The notes: generated from the letters alone by a model not told the origin. DNA of 64,000 nt from Dietzia lutea (GCF_003096075.1 NZ_CP015449.1:2845001-2909000), one strand, 5' to 3'; numbered from the stretch's first letter, positions 26,171 through 35,780 are shown. Translations and numbers: made by a program.

Positions 26171-27565
26171 TTAGCTTTTCCCAGCCGCTGAGGTCTTCTT
26201 GGACGAGTAGTAATACGAGTCGTAGTATCCAACTGAGCCCTTCTTGACGGGCTTGTTAGCGACCGTCACGATGCCCAGGAGGATGGCGTCTGCCTTCGCC
26301 AGGTTGTCTACTGCCTGCGCGACCTGATCGGCGGTAGTCCGATGTGAGCGGACCACGAGCAGTGCGCCATCTGTGATCCTGGCAAGTAACGCGCCGTCCG
26401 TTACAGGGAGTAGCGGCGGCGAGTCGATGATCACGTAGTCATACTTGCTGCGCAGCTCGTCGAGGAGGTGCCGCGCCATATCGGAGGCGAGGAGCTCGGA
26501 GGGGTTGGGCGGCAACGGGCCGCATGCCAGCAGGTCCACTCCGTCGTGTCGGGTCTCCTGCACCACTTCTGCGAACTTGGCCTGACCCGACAGGATGTTG
26601 GTCAGGCCCACCTTGTCCGGCATGGACATGTAGTTGACCACTAGGGGGCGGCGGAGATCAGCCTCGATTAACAGGACCCGGTTACCGGACTCGGCGAGGG
26701 CAAGGGAGAGATTAATTGCGGTTTCAGACTTGCCCTCAGTGGCCACAGATGAGGTCAGCACAAAGACGCGTGGGGGATTGTCGACGTTTAGGAACTGCAG
26801 GTTGGTCCGCAGCCGCCGAAAGGACTCCGCCGCCGGAGAGTGTCCTTCACGGAACGGAACGATATGCTCGGCGTCCTGTTCTTTGTCCTCCGCCTTGCGA
26901 AACGGAATCGACCCCACGACTGGCTTACCCGCGATTGATTCCAATTGCTCCGATGATTTGACCCTGCGATCGAAAGCGTTAATGAGGAGCGCGATGCCGA
27001 TGCCGGCGAGAAGTCCCAGGACGAGGCCGATCGCCACGTTCTGCTCGGTTTTAGGCGCGATGGGCGAAGTCGGCAACGCGGGCGGGTTGACCACGGTGAG
27101 CTTCGCCAACGCCGGGCCGCCGCCATCCGGGGTCTCGAGGCGGTTGATGGCCTCGGGGAGGACCTCACCGAAGCCCTCCGCCAACTGAAGTGCGCGCTGC
27201 GGGTCTAAATTCGTGACCGCGACATTGAGCAGAACGGTCTTCGCATCGGCAGTGGCGGTAGTTTGGCTCGCCACCTGGGAAGGGGCGAGGTCAGCTCCGG
27301 CGGTGTCCACCACCCGCTGAGTGATGTCCGTGCTCTCGACGAGCGCAGCGTAGGACTGCACCCGCTGCTGAGCGCCGAGCGAACCCTGGTAGGCCGCCGC
27401 AGCGGAATCCCCGCCGGCGACGGTCACGTAGAACTGGACCTTCGCTTGATAGCTCGGAGGGGTGAGCAAGCTCATGCCCAGCGCCAAGAAACCCCCGATG
27501 AGCGTTGCAGCCACGATGACGATCCAGCGGGCTCGGAGTACGGACAACAGATCCCGCAGATCCAC
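26171..27565 (-). CDS. Wzz-type co-polymerase fused to a BY-kinase (tyrosine autokinase)
   Basis: 464 residues. The Wzz domain spans about 1-200 with membrane helices at 14-34 and 177-197 around an extracytoplasmic loop. The cytoplasmic kinase follows: Walker A SVATEGKSE (273-281), Walker A' VLLIEADLRRP (298-308) and Walker B DYVIIDSPP (376-384). The C-terminus holds a tyrosine cluster, GYYDSYYYSSKK, the expected autophosphorylation sites. Such proteins set chain length and coordinate export by phosphorylation cycles. First gene of the minus-strand operon that runs to 17813, so the promoter should lie just upstream of 27565. Confidence 0.9.
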   Translation of the reverse strand: MDLRDLLSVLRARWIVIVAATLIGGFLALGMSLLTPPSYQAKVQFYVTVAGGDSAAAAYQGSLGAQQRVQSYAALVESTDITQRVVDTAGADLAPSQVASQTTATADAKTVLLNVAVTNLDPQRALQLAEGFGEVLPEAINRLETPDGGGPALAKLTVVNPPALPTSPIAPKTEQNVAIGLVLGLLAGIGIALLINAFDRRVKSSEQLESIAGKPVVGSIPFRKAEDKEQDAEHIVPFREGHSPAAESFRRLRTNLQFLNVDNPPRVFVLTSSVATEGKSETAINLSLALAESGNRVLLIEADLRRPLVVNYMSMPDKVGLTNILSGQAKFAEVVQETRHDGVDLLACGPLPPNPSELLASDMARHLLDELRSKYDYVIIDSPPLLPVTDGALLARITDGALLVVRSHRTTADQVAQAVDNLAKADAILLGIVTVANKPVKKGSVGYYDSYYYSSKKTSAAGKS

Positions 27566-28943
27566 TCCAGGGTCCTTTCCTTGAGGCCAGTCACACGGAA
27601 GCGACCCGGTTCAGCGGACGCGAATCGGGTCAAACGATGACACTACTTTGCTGAGGGCCGCCTCAACACTCGTCGTTCACACGATGAACATGGATTCACC
27701 GAAACGGCACCCGGCGGGTCCGCTGCGGTTCTGCGCATTCGTAGTTGGGCTACTCGGTCTCGTTTGCGTCAACCGCCGACCCGTCGCTACTGGCTGATAC
27801 TCGCTTCTAGAACCCGCTCCCTGCGTGTACGGCGAGCGCGGGTTTGTCCCCCGCCAACTCCGTGCTCCACCCCATATGCAGCCTTTCCGAGCGAGTCGCC
27901 GCATTGGTAGTGGTGGCGGGGTCTAGGAATGGCCGACCGATTCCGTTCGCCACCTGGTCGAAACGGGGTGGCGGGCGCAGTTTTATCGACCGGCCGCGCG
28001 AGTCTTCTGGGCGATCCGTCCCTGCTCTCGAGTCCTCCTGGTCCGCTAGGCCTGGCTTCACACTCGATCGGCGGGGCGTCGAGATTTAGTGCTTTTCTCC
28101 CGAGGTCGACAGCACCGAAGTTGAACTCACTGCCAACACCCGGATAGCCCACGGCCGGGGGTGGAAATGTCTCGTCGTCTTCGCCATCTTCGTATGCACC
28201 GGCGTCACCACCGCGGTCCTTTGCGCTCGCAGCAGTTCGACCTCCTGCGGACGGTCCTTCGCCTCCTTCTCCAACCGCTACAGACTCGCCGGCCGAGTCT
28301 TGTCCGGGCACCGGATCGGCTGCAGAATTGTCCTCCCTTGCTACACAACCTCCTTGCCACTTGACCCACTGTTCCCGGCCGAGGCGACCTCTCCTCCTTA
28401 GACCGCGACCTCTGAGGCCTATCGAATCGACACGTGCACCTCCGCTTGTAGTCGCGGCGCATGCGCCGCGACAAGTCTCTGCTGGATCGGTTCGTGCTCA
28501 TTGCCTGAAGCGGTGACCACTACCGGGACAGGCGGTTTAAGGGTGGCTCATCCATGGCCCCATCTGAGCGACCGAGGCGTGCGGTGCCCGAACCGCTCGG
28601 TCTCGAAGACTCCGACGAATGACAACACGTCGGAGACTGTGGCGTCGGTAATCATCACGCTGCCAGAGTCGTCCATGTGTGCAACCACCCACCTGGCTAC
28701 CGCGTTAGTGGTCAACTGTCCGCGGGCAGCGATCGCCGGCGAGGACCGGGGCCGGGGAGATGCCGAGGGTGGATATGGGCGTTGCGCGCCACCGCGATAA
28801 CGCTGCCACGGGTGCCGCAATGAAGGTGTGCGCCGAACGGCCTATTCCGGCACTACAGGCGCTACCTCGCCGACGTCATGCCGCGTGAAGTGGGAACTAT
28901 AGACGAGGGCACCCTCACTCCTTACAGGATTCACTAGATCCCG
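27566..28943. other. Long intergenic region with promoter area and decayed sequence
   Basis: About 1.4 kb without a convincing gene. The part near 27566-27700 must hold the promoter of the polysaccharide operon, but no clear -10/-35 pair stands out. About 28130-28335 is a probable Ku relic (separate entry). Around 28548-28820 the minus strand has a protein-like stretch (VMITDATVSDVLSFVGVFET) that I cannot assign; it may be another decayed gene. Confidence 0.45.
28130..28335 (-). pseudogene. Probable old Ku gene relic
   Basis: Read on the minus strand, this segment lines up with the middle of the intact Ku gene. The word GGAGGCGAAGGaCCGtCCGCAGGAGGTC matches almost base for base, and the preceding sequence keeps CCCGGACaAGA...CGGCCGGCGAgTCTG. 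The readable peptide EKEAKDRPQEVELL corresponds to DKEAKVRPQEVKMA in Ku. Further on only TACGAaGAtGgCGAaGACGAC survives. Several indels and stops make it non-coding. The match is short, so chance cannot be wholly excluded. Confidence 0.5.
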
Positions 28944-29555
28944 GTGAGCAGCCGTACGGTCGACTCCGTGAGGCCCCGTTCTCGTCGTCGCCGAGTTGTT
29001 CTCGTTGTAGTGCTGGTCGTCCTGGTAACCATCGCCGTAGCTGGACTGACAGCCGCACGAGCAGTTCTCTACCCAAAAGTAGATTCGCCCGGTCAGGTCA
29101 ACGCCGTCGTGGTGGTAGCGGGCGCAGCGGATGACCGTTATGTCTACGCCAGACACCTGGCCGAGACCGGAGTCGCCGACAGAGTTCTGGTTTCTCAGCC
29201 ATCACCCAGCGGCGACAAATCCTACTCAGCTTCGATCAACGCCTACTGCGCGAACAGTCCGGTGGTCGCCCGCGACGGTCGACGTATCCAGATCGAGTGT
29301 TTCGAGCCGGACGTCAGTACCACCGAGGGCGAGGCAACTGACGCCACTCGCATCGCACGCGAGCGGGGGTACGACTCGCTCCTGGTGGTGACCTACTGGG
29401 GGCACGTCTCGCGAGTTCGCATCTACTTCGAGCAGTGCTTTGACGGGCCCGTCTACGTCACCGACACACCCCGGCCGCTGTCGAAGTCCCGTAAGGATGC
29501 GCTCCTCCACGAGACTGGAGGCTACTTCAAGGCGTTTCTCAAGCCAGCCTGCTGA
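28944..29555 (+). CDS. YdcF/DUF218-family membrane-anchored protein (short form)
   Basis: 203 residues. A basic N-terminus is followed by one helix (VVLVVVLVVLVTIAVAGLTA), then an extracytoplasmic DUF218-like domain: AVVVVAGAADDRYVYARHLA, EPDVSTTEGEATDATRIARE and LLVVTYWGHVSRVRIYFEQC. The Thr-Glu-Gly-Glu/Ala pattern is the diagnostic motif seen as T-x-E-N in YdcF/SanA proteins. Biochemical function is poorly known, with envelope roles suggested. The GTG start at 28944 is uncertain because no strong ribosome site precedes it. A longer member of the family lies at 46131-47153. Confidence 0.7.
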   Translation: MSSRTVDSVRPRSRRRRVVLVVVLVVLVTIAVAGLTAARAVLYPKVDSPGQVNAVVVVAGAADDRYVYARHLAETGVADRVLVSQPSPSGDKSYSASINAYCANSPVVARDGRRIQIECFEPDVSTTEGEATDATRIARERGYDSLLVVTYWGHVSRVRIYFEQCFDGPVYVTDTPRPLSKSRKDALLHETGGYFKAFLKPAC

Positions 29556-29675
29556 ACCGAGCTGCTGAGCTGGCCATCGCCCTTCGGCCGTCAGACCATA
29601 CCGGTTGATCGAACGCGGCCCCCGGTGGTGCCATCGGAAGGGACACACCGCCTCACGTCAGAAGGAGTGTCCGAC

Positions 29676-29954
29676 ATGGCATCCGAGTCCACCACCACGA
29701 CCGACCACGACGAGATCCGCAAGTGGGTCGAGAGCAATCGCGGCAAGCCCGCCTGCGTCCGCGACACCGGAAAGGGCGACGACCCCGGCATCCTGCGCTT
29801 CGACTTCCCCGGCGGCGCTGGCGACGAATCGCTCGAGCAGATCAGCTGGGACGAGTGGTTCGAGAAGTTCGACTCGCAGAAGCTCGCCCTGCTGTACCAG
29901 GAGAAAAAGTCCAGCGGAGAAGGCAGCACCTTCTTCAAGCTCGTCAATCGCTGA
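29676..29954 (+). CDS. Small acidic conserved protein, copy 1
   Basis: 92 residues with AGAAGGAGTG as ribosome binding site. The layout is a Thr/Asp-rich start (ASESTTTTDHDEIRKWVES), GKPACVRDTGKGDDPG, FDFPGGAGDESLEQISWDEW and FEKFDSQKLALLYQEKK. I recognise the type as a small conserved soluble protein of unknown function seen in many bacteria, sometimes annotated from genome context only. A near-identical copy is at 44398-44676, and the ~60 bp before both start codons is also alike, so the duplication included the upstream region. Confidence 0.85.
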   Translation: MASESTTTTDHDEIRKWVESNRGKPACVRDTGKGDDPGILRFDFPGGAGDESLEQISWDEWFEKFDSQKLALLYQEKKSSGEGSTFFKLVNR

Positions 29955-30316
29955 GCCTCTAGGCCCGGTGCTCGGCGCTCCACGGGAGTGAACCGCCAGC
30001 GGCCGCGGAAGGGGGGTCAGCGACCGCCGGCGATTCCATCGCACGACGCGCGGGTCGCGACCGGGGATGGTCCGCGTGTTCCGCGCGACGCGGCGGGGTC
30101 GGCGAGATGAGGGGGGATCATGTTTCGCCAACGAGGCCCACTATAGGATCGGCCGCGCCAGTTCACAAGCGTCAGTTATACGGAGCAAGGCTAAGTGTTT
30201 CATTGTCCGCTGTTCCGACGATCCGAGACGCGGACAGCGACCAGCGGTGTCGCCCGGGCGCAGCGTTCCCGACCTCGCCCGACTCTTCTCGCCGGGAGCG
30301 TGAAATCGTCGAGGGC

Positions 30317-31101
30317 ATGTCGGGTCCTCACCGCTCCCCCTGGGCACGTCCGCCCGCGCACGACCAGCACGCCGGGCCGGCGCCCCACCGCCACCCCGCT
30401 CCCCCGCAGGGATGGCCGCAGAACGCGACCGAGCCGGCGCCGGTGACGCCGCGCAACACTCTGGGAATGGTCGCGTTGTGGCTCGCCGGGCTCGGCATCC
30501 TCCTGGCGTGCGTGCCCGGCATCATGCCGCTCGGCTGGGTCGTGCTGCTGATCGCATTCGTCCTGAGTCTGGTCGCCGTCACCTCCACCCGCAAGCGCAC
30601 GGGCGTCGCGATCGCGGGCATCGGCGCCTCCCTGGGCGGGGTGCTCGTCGCCGCGATCGCCTTTGTCGTGGCGACCGGCGTCTCCCCCACCTCGGTGCTG
30701 ACTGACGACGAGGTGGTCGCCTCGGGCGAGGCCGGCGGCAGCACCACGGCCGGTGGTGCAGCGGAGAGCCGTGAGGATCCCGCCGTGCCCGGCGAGACCG
30801 TCACCGTGGGCGACTGGGAGATCGTCGTGAACTCCTTCACCGCGATGCCACCGAGCAGGTGATGGGGACAACCGCTTCGGGCGACCCGCCGCCCGCCGGC
30901 AGCGAGTGGGCCCTGGTCGACCTCACCGCGACCTACGTCGGCGACGAGCTGGGCTCCACGACCCTCATCGGCGTCTCGTACGTGACCGGGGACGGGACGG
31001 TCATCCATTGGTATGACCACGTCGCCGTCGTCCCCCACGCCCTGAACGGCGAGCTGTACCCCGGCGGCACCGCCACCACGCCCCGGATAGGAACCGCATG
31101 A
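30317..31101 (+). pseudogene. Membrane-anchored DUF4352-type protein, frameshifted
   Basis: From the ATG at 30317 the frame encodes a Pro/His-rich start, two helices (MVALWLAGLGILLACVPGIM and VLLIAFVLSLVAV), a third hydrophobic stretch, then a Thr/Gly linker and the start of an Ig-like DUF4352 domain (VTVGDWEIVVNSFT). It hits a stop at about 30862. The domain continues in the next frame (ATEQVMGTTASG, SEWALVDLTATYVGDELGST, then NGELYPGGTAT) up to 31101. One inserted or deleted base near 30845-30850 explains this. The end also looks cut short: the usual final strand after GGTAT is missing where the acetyltransferase begins. Sequencing error could explain the frameshift. Confidence 0.65.
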
Positions 31102-31607
31102 CCACCTGGACCACCCGCGCCGAGACCGACGCGGACATCCCCGCGATCCGCGACATCATCCTGCGGGCCTTTCCCACCGCCGCCGAGGCCGACCTCGTCG
31201 ATGCGCTCCGCGCTGACCCGGCCGCGTGGATCGACGGGCTGTCGATGATCGCCGCGACCGCCGGCGGGCGTCCGGTGGGTCACGCGCTGCTCACCCGCTG
31301 CCACGTCGGGGACGAGCCCACCCTCGCGCTGGCGCCGTGCTCGGTGCTGCCCGACTTCCAGCGCACCGGCGCCGGCTCGGCCGCCACCCGCGCGGCCCTG
31401 GCCGCGGCTCGGGCGATGGGCGAGAAACTCGTCGTGGTGCTTGGCCATGCCGGCTACTACCCGCGGTTCGGCTTTCGCCGCGCCTCCAGCTTCGGCATCC
31501 GAGCGTCGTTCGACGTCCCCGACGAGGCGTTGATGGCCCTGCCCCTCGACGACTCCCCTGCCGTCCCGGGCGGCGTCATCCGCTATCCCGCGGCGTTCGG
31601 GGTGTGA
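31098..31607 (+). CDS. GNAT-family N-acetyltransferase, copy 1
   Basis: 169 residues. The N-terminal strand MTTWTTRAETDADIPAIRDI is followed by the acetyl-CoA-binding part LAPCSVLPDFQRTGAGSAAT (the Q/R-x-x-G-x-G/A loop as QRTGAG), then LVVVLGHAGYYPRFGFRRAS, typical of the YhbS-like subgroup. Substrate unknown. The start overlaps the end of the DUF4352 pseudogene (ATGA). A paralogue of equal length and roughly 85% identical by eye is at 43524-44033. Confidence 0.86.
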   Translation: MTTWTTRAETDADIPAIRDIILRAFPTAAEADLVDALRADPAAWIDGLSMIAATAGGRPVGHALLTRCHVGDEPTLALAPCSVLPDFQRTGAGSAATRAALAAARAMGEKLVVVLGHAGYYPRFGFRRASSFGIRASFDVPDEALMALPLDDSPAVPGGVIRYPAAFGV

Positions 31608-31681
31608 CCGCGCGCGCAGCCGCGGCGACCGCGGGACCGTGAGGGCGGGGTGACCACGTCGTCGTCGTAGGCTTGACGACC

Positions 31682-32017
31682 ATGTCTGCGACCGCGAACC
31701 TCCGCCAGGAGCTCGACGCCGCCCGGGACCGGTTCGAGCAGTACCGTGTCTCCGTGAGCACGGCGTTCGACGATCGGCCCGCGGGCGAGCTGTCCCGGGC
31801 CGTCGAGGCGGTGCTGCCGGATCTGGCGTTCCATGAGGGGCAGGCGGTTGCCGCGGCAGTGGCTCTAGATCGGTTGGCCGCCGGCGCCGATCTGGCCGCG
31901 GTGATCCGGGCGCTGGAACTGCTGCTCCTCGAGCAGCAGGCCGCGCGGCGCAGCCGGGACTTCCTGGCCGGTGTGGCCCGGATCCTCGCCAATGTGAGGC
32001 GGCGCGGGGTGAGCTAG
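31682..32017 (+). CDS. Hypothetical helical protein
   Basis: 111 residues, almost entirely alpha-helical by composition (LRQELDAARDRFEQYRVSVS, AVAAAVALDRLAAGADLAAV, VARILANVRRRG). No cysteine, signal or membrane segment. I do not recognise the family. The ATG at 31682 is preferred to a TTG nine bases upstream. Codon use is strongly GC-biased in third positions, which supports it being real. Confidence 0.55.
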   Translation: MSATANLRQELDAARDRFEQYRVSVSTAFDDRPAGELSRAVEAVLPDLAFHEGQAVAAAVALDRLAAGADLAAVIRALELLLLEQQAARRSRDFLAGVARILANVRRRGVS

Positions 32018-32164
32018 CTGGGTGGTCGGGCTCGGCGCGGCGCGCGCCGGCGGGGCGACCGTGCGCGGGGGCCTGGCGAGGCGGCTGCGCGCACACCGGC
32101 TGCTGAGCGGGCAGGCGGGGGCGGCCGGGCACGCCCCGGCAGCGCGACCGGAGACAATGGGTGC

Positions 32165-32722
32165 ATGGCATCCCCGGAACAGCGCGCACAGTTCGAGCTC
32201 CTCGCCCCTCTCCTGGCTCGCGAGGGCGTCGATGTGTGGACCGCGACCGTCGCCGACCTCGACGCCGGGATGGAGCGCGCCAAGCAGCGCCGCGCTGCTG
32301 CGGTCGCCCGGGTCCGCGCTGTCCTGGACGCCCACGCCCGCGACGACATCTCCGCCGCCGGCGCGCTTCTCGAGGAGCTGGAGCTGACCGCCGAGACCAC
32401 TCCCCCGCCGATCCCCGACGCGTTGACCGTGTCGACGCGCTTCGCCCAGCTCGCCCAGACGCTGGCGCCGCAGCTACCGGCAGAGGTCATTGGCGCGGTC
32501 CGGGACCGGGCGCGTCTCGATGACGCTCCGGAGGGCATGGCCGAGCTGTCCGACGCGGTGCTGCTCGACTGCGACGCCGCCACCGGCATCCGCACCGTGG
32601 TCCGCGATCACGGGCCGGCGTCCGCCCTCTACGCCGCCGCGTCCATGACAGCCGCGGTCTTCAGCCGCTGGGCCGCGCACACCGGGGACCCCATGGACGA
32701 ACTCGTCGCCGCGCACGCCTGA
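32165..32722 (+). CDS. Hypothetical soluble protein
   Basis: 185 residues, helical and Ala-rich, no export signal (EQRAQFELLAPLLAREGVDV, then LPAEVIGAVRDRARLDDAPE and DHGPASALYAAASMTAAVFS). Family not recognised. It is real by codon bias and because a broken partial copy persists at 36077-36166, where only the strip around GAVRDRARLDDAPEGMA and the very end remain. It converges on the amidase gene with a hairpin between them. Confidence 0.6.
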   Translation: MASPEQRAQFELLAPLLAREGVDVWTATVADLDAGMERAKQRRAAAVARVRAVLDAHARDDISAAGALLEELELTAETTPPPIPDALTVSTRFAQLAQTLAPQLPAEVIGAVRDRARLDDAPEGMAELSDAVLLDCDAATGIRTVVRDHGPASALYAAASMTAAVFSRWAAHTGDPMDELVAAHA

Positions 32723-32737
32723 GGGGCTGATAAGCCC

Positions 32738-32770
32738 GAGGATGCGACGGCGTTTCGCCGCCGCCTCCTC
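32738..32770. terminator. Hairpin between convergent genes
   Basis: GAGGATGCGACGGCG, a TTT loop, then CGCCGCCGCCTCCTC form a 15-bp stem with two mismatches. It lies between the ends of the hypothetical gene and the amidase gene and probably stops transcription from both sides. Confidence 0.6.
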
Positions 32771-32820
32771 GGACCCCTCCCGCGTCGGCGGTCACGCGGG
32801 CACGTACCGCGGTGCCCGGG

Positions 32821-34257
32821 TCACACCTTCGTGACGTGGACGCGGGGCCTGCGCTCCGCCCACGGCAACGCCGATTCCAGCTGCGACGCGAGCCGGAGCA
32901 GCATCGATTCCGAGCACATCGGTCCCGCCACCTGCACCCCAATCGGCAGGCCTTCCCCCGACTCGGCCAGGGGCAGACTGACCGCCGGCGTCCCTGTGGT
33001 ATTGAACAGCGGAGTGAAGGAGAACGCCTCGAAGATCCGGCGAGTCCAGCCCAACGCGTCCAGATCGGCGTTCGCATCCAGGTAACCCAGCCTCATCGCC
33101 GGATGGTTGGTCGTGGGCGTGAGCAGGACGTCGTGGCTCTCGAAGAAGCGGCCGACCTCGCGGGAGATCGAGTTGAACGTCGCGTTGGCCGCCGCCATCT
33201 CCAACACCGACAGGTCTCGGCCGTACTGCACACACGCCCAGGTGGTGGCCTCCAGGTTGTCTGGGCCCGCCGTCCGTCCTGTCATCGCTTCGATCCCGGC
33301 CACCGACTCCGCAAGGAACGCCGCCCACGCCTTCGCAGTGGCCTCCAGGAACGGCTCCCACTCGAACGTGGGTGTCGCCCACTCCACGTGATGGCCCGCC
33401 TCCTCGAGTGTCCTGGCCACCTGCTCCACCGCGGCCGCTACCTCCGGATCGACCGATGTCCCCGACCATGCTTCCGTGTGCACGGCGATGCGGAGCCGGC
33501 CCGGGTCCGCCCCGACTTCCTGTGCCCACGGCCGCTCGGGCGGAGCGATGATGAAGCGGTCACCCGGGTAGTTCACCGCTGCCTCGTCGAGCAGCGCCGC
33601 CGCGTCGCGCACGGAACGCGTCACCGCGAATTCGATGGCCATACCGCTCAGCGCATTCCCGTCCACGTCCGGGCCGAGCGGGACGCGGCCTCGGCTCGGC
33701 TTCAGCCCGACGAGCCCATTGACCGCGGCGGGAATGCGAATGGACCCGCCCCCGTCGTTGGCGTGCGCCATCGGAACCGCCCCGGCTGCCACCAGAGCCC
33801 CGGACCCGCCGCTCGATCCGCCCGGACTCCGCGTCGTGTCCCAAGGGTTTCGCGTGGAACCGTAGACGAGAGCCTCGGTATTGGCGCTGTATCCGAACTC
33901 CGGCGTCGTGGAGGCGGCGAGCGTCGCGAGCCCCGCCGCCCGGAACCGTTCCATCAGATGGGTGTCCGACGGCGGCGTCATGCCGTCCGCCAGCATTCGC
34001 GTGCCCATACGCGTGGGAACCCCCTCCGCATGACAGACCAGGTCCTTGATCACGAACGGCACGCCCGCGAACGTGCCGTCCTGCGCGTAGTCCAACGGGG
34101 CATCGAACGGACCCGACGCGACGGCATTGATGTGCTCGTTCACCGCGTTGATACCGTCCGTGGCCAGCGCGGCCAGTTCATCGGCTGTGACCTCACCGGC
34201 CGCGACCAACGCCGCCAGACCGGTTGCGTCCTGAGACGAGTACTCCTCGATATTCAT
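32821..34257 (-). CDS. Amidase (amidase signature family)
   Basis: 478 residues, normal length. The Ser-cisSer-Lys triad is visible: Lys71 in [14 protein letters not shown], cis-Ser148 in PGGSSGGSG and Ser172 in [15 protein letters not shown], with the expected 24-residue gap. The family hydrolyses amides to acid and ammonia; the exact substrate is unknown. The ATG at 34257 has GGAGG upstream. It is divergent from a LuxR-type regulator, with a perfect palindrome in between. It is not in the same transcript as the acyl-CoA genes, but an acid it releases could feed them (inference). Confidence 0.88.
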   Translation of the reverse strand: MNIEEYSSQDATGLAALVAAGEVTADELAALATDGINAVNEHINAVASGPFDAPLDYAQDGTFAGVPFVIKDLVCHAEGVPTRMGTRMLADGMTPPSDTHLMERFRAAGLATLAASTTPEFGYSANTEALVYGSTRNPWDTTRSPGGSSGGSGALVAAGAVPMAHANDGGGSIRIPAAVNGLVGLKPSRGRVPLGPDVDGNALSGMAIEFAVTRSVRDAAALLDEAAVNYPGDRFIIAPPERPWAQEVGADPGRLRIAVHTEAWSGTSVDPEVAAAVEQVARTLEEAGHHVEWATPTFEWEPFLEATAKAWAAFLAESVAGIEAMTGRTAGPDNLEATTWACVQYGRDLSVLEMAAANATFNSISREVGRFFESHDVLLTPTTNHPAMRLGYLDANADLDALGWTRRIFEAFSFTPLFNTTGTPAVSLPLAESGEGLPIGVQVAGPMCSESMLLRLASQLESALPWAERRPRVHVTKV

Positions 34258-34348
34258 GGTTCCTCCAAGGGGTCGGCGTACCCGGCCACTACCGGCTCCG
34301 GGGGTGTACGCAGTCGGCGCATCGCGCCGATGCCCCAAGAGTGGCACC

Positions 34349-34383
34349 ATGTGGTCTGACTCACATCGGCCGATCGGCCGATG
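34349..34383. promoter_or_regulatory. Candidate operator between amidase and LuxR-type gene
   Basis: A perfect 20-bp palindrome CATCGGCCGATCGGCCGATG occupies 34364-34383. Just left is a second inverted repeat, ATGTG-8 bp-CACAT (34349-34353 and 34362-34366). Position in the divergent gap makes regulator binding likely, though it has no experimental support. Confidence 0.5.
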
Positions 34384-34445
34384 CCGTCGCGCCGGTCGGA
34401 CGTTGTCGGCCGCGACGACTGCGACTGCTCGCGGAGTGCACGACT

Positions 34446-35474
34446 ATGGACATGACCTGGTGGATCCGACTCACCGACAGCGTTCGCGCGGCCGGACGCG
34501 GGGACGTGCCTGTGGACGAACCCATCCGAATGATCCGTGACGGGCTGGGGTTCGACTGCGCGACTCTCGTGGGCCCGCGGCATGGCGGGCTGCGCGAGCA
34601 ACGTTCCCAGGGCGGCCCCCTGGCAACCGGCCATCCGGTACTGGTGAACATCGACTACCCCGGCGAGGCCCTCAACTTCATCGCCACCACTTACGCCATG
34701 CAATGTCCCGCGCACCGCTATGCCGTCGAGCACCGCGTGGCGCGTCGGTTCATAGACCTGCCCTACGACTTCCGCGCGCTGCGCACCTACAAGGAGGCGC
34801 TCGAACCCTGTGGCTTCCACGAGGGCCTCACCGTGCCTCTCGGAGCGCTGCACCTCGGTGCGAGCCAACAGGGCACGGCCGGACCGAGCGCGGTCAGCCC
34901 AGGGTTCCTCGCTCTCAGCTCCCTTCACGGGCGACCTCTTCCCGACGACGCCCGACTCGCGCTCACCATGCTCGCCCCCGACCTCGCCAAGCTCACCGAC
35001 CCGCAACCTGACTCAATCCGCTCCCCCGCAGACCTCGTGGTCTGGGCGTCCGACAGCCGGATCGAACCGCGAATCGGCACGCTCACTGACTCCCCGTTCC
35101 CCGCCAAGCGACTCACGCAGATTGAGCGACTTCACCGGCGCGCGAACGGGGACCTGCACTTCCGGCACCGCGATACCGCCGGCCGCTGGTGGCGAGTAGA
35201 CACTTCTTCCGCCGCGAACGGGGTCCTCATCCGGCTCGAGCGGACTGAGCCGGACGACCGCCTCACCGTCCGCGAACTGGACGTCGTGGGGCTCCTGTCA
35301 CGTGGCTGGACCAATGACACGATCGCCGAGCACTTGGGAGTCTCGGTCCGCACTGTCCGCACCCATATCGAGTCCGCGCTGATGAAACTCGGCGTTCCGA
35401 ACAGGACCGCGCTGGCCCGCGAAGCACTGCGGCGTGACCTCGACAGTCTCGACGCCATTCGCTGTGCGGTTTAG
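34446..35474 (+). CDS. LuxR-family (GerE-type HTH) transcription regulator
   Basis: 342 residues. The C-terminal HTH is LTVRELDVVGLLSRGWTNDT, then IAEHLGVSVRTVRTHIESAL, the classic LuxR/GerE arrangement. The N-terminal ~260 residues have no receiver domain or autoinducer signature that I can name; they may sense a small molecule (GAF/PAS-like fold possible). The ATG at 34446 starts the conserved part; the frame upstream runs through the control region. Likely controls the divergent amidase. Confidence 0.8.
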   Translation: MDMTWWIRLTDSVRAAGRGDVPVDEPIRMIRDGLGFDCATLVGPRHGGLREQRSQGGPLATGHPVLVNIDYPGEALNFIATTYAMQCPAHRYAVEHRVARRFIDLPYDFRALRTYKEALEPCGFHEGLTVPLGALHLGASQQGTAGPSAVSPGFLALSSLHGRPLPDDARLALTMLAPDLAKLTDPQPDSIRSPADLVVWASDSRIEPRIGTLTDSPFPAKRLTQIERLHRRANGDLHFRHRDTAGRWWRVDTSSAANGVLIRLERTEPDDRLTVRELDVVGLLSRGWTNDTIAEHLGVSVRTVRTHIESALMKLGVPNRTALAREALRRDLDSLDAIRCAV

Positions 35475-35539
35475 GCCAGGACCCGTCCGGCGACCGCAGA
35501 ATTTTTGTGTCGTAGATCACCTCTACGCTGCGCGCAACG

Positions 35540-35780
35540 ATGAGAGGAGGTGAGAATGCGAGGTTCAACGAGAAGGAACTCGCGAAGGGAATCGCGAAGC
35601 TGGCGAAGGATGCGAACCGAGACCTCGTACGAATTACGCGCGCAGCAGCAACCGCTCCGGCCGCGACGTTCAGCGATCAATCGAGCAGGTTGCGAAGAGG
35701 TACATCTCGAGGGCGTCGACGCGAATGCGATGGTGGCTCAGTTCAGGGGCGGGACGAAAGTCCTCTTCGGCGTCAAGTAG
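35540..35780 (+). pseudogene. Possible decayed small gene
   Basis: After GAGAGGAGG-type sequence one frame begins ARFNEKELAKGIAKLAKDAN, a natural-looking helical start. It then degenerates, while another frame ends sensibly with EEVHLEGVDANAMVAQFRGG and KVLFGVK. Together they look like one small protein of about 75 residues with a frameshift near 35650-35690. I do not recognise a family. Confidence 0.3.

Noticed and set aside
27787-28311. 174-residue minus-strand frame as a secreted Gly-rich protein
   Set aside because: No start with ribosome site, no signal peptide, and part of it overlaps a better match to decayed Ku in another frame.
32812-34359. 515-residue + strand frame opposite the amidase
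   Set aside because: Arg/His-rich shadow of the amidase gene without any domain; the amidase has its full catalytic triad.
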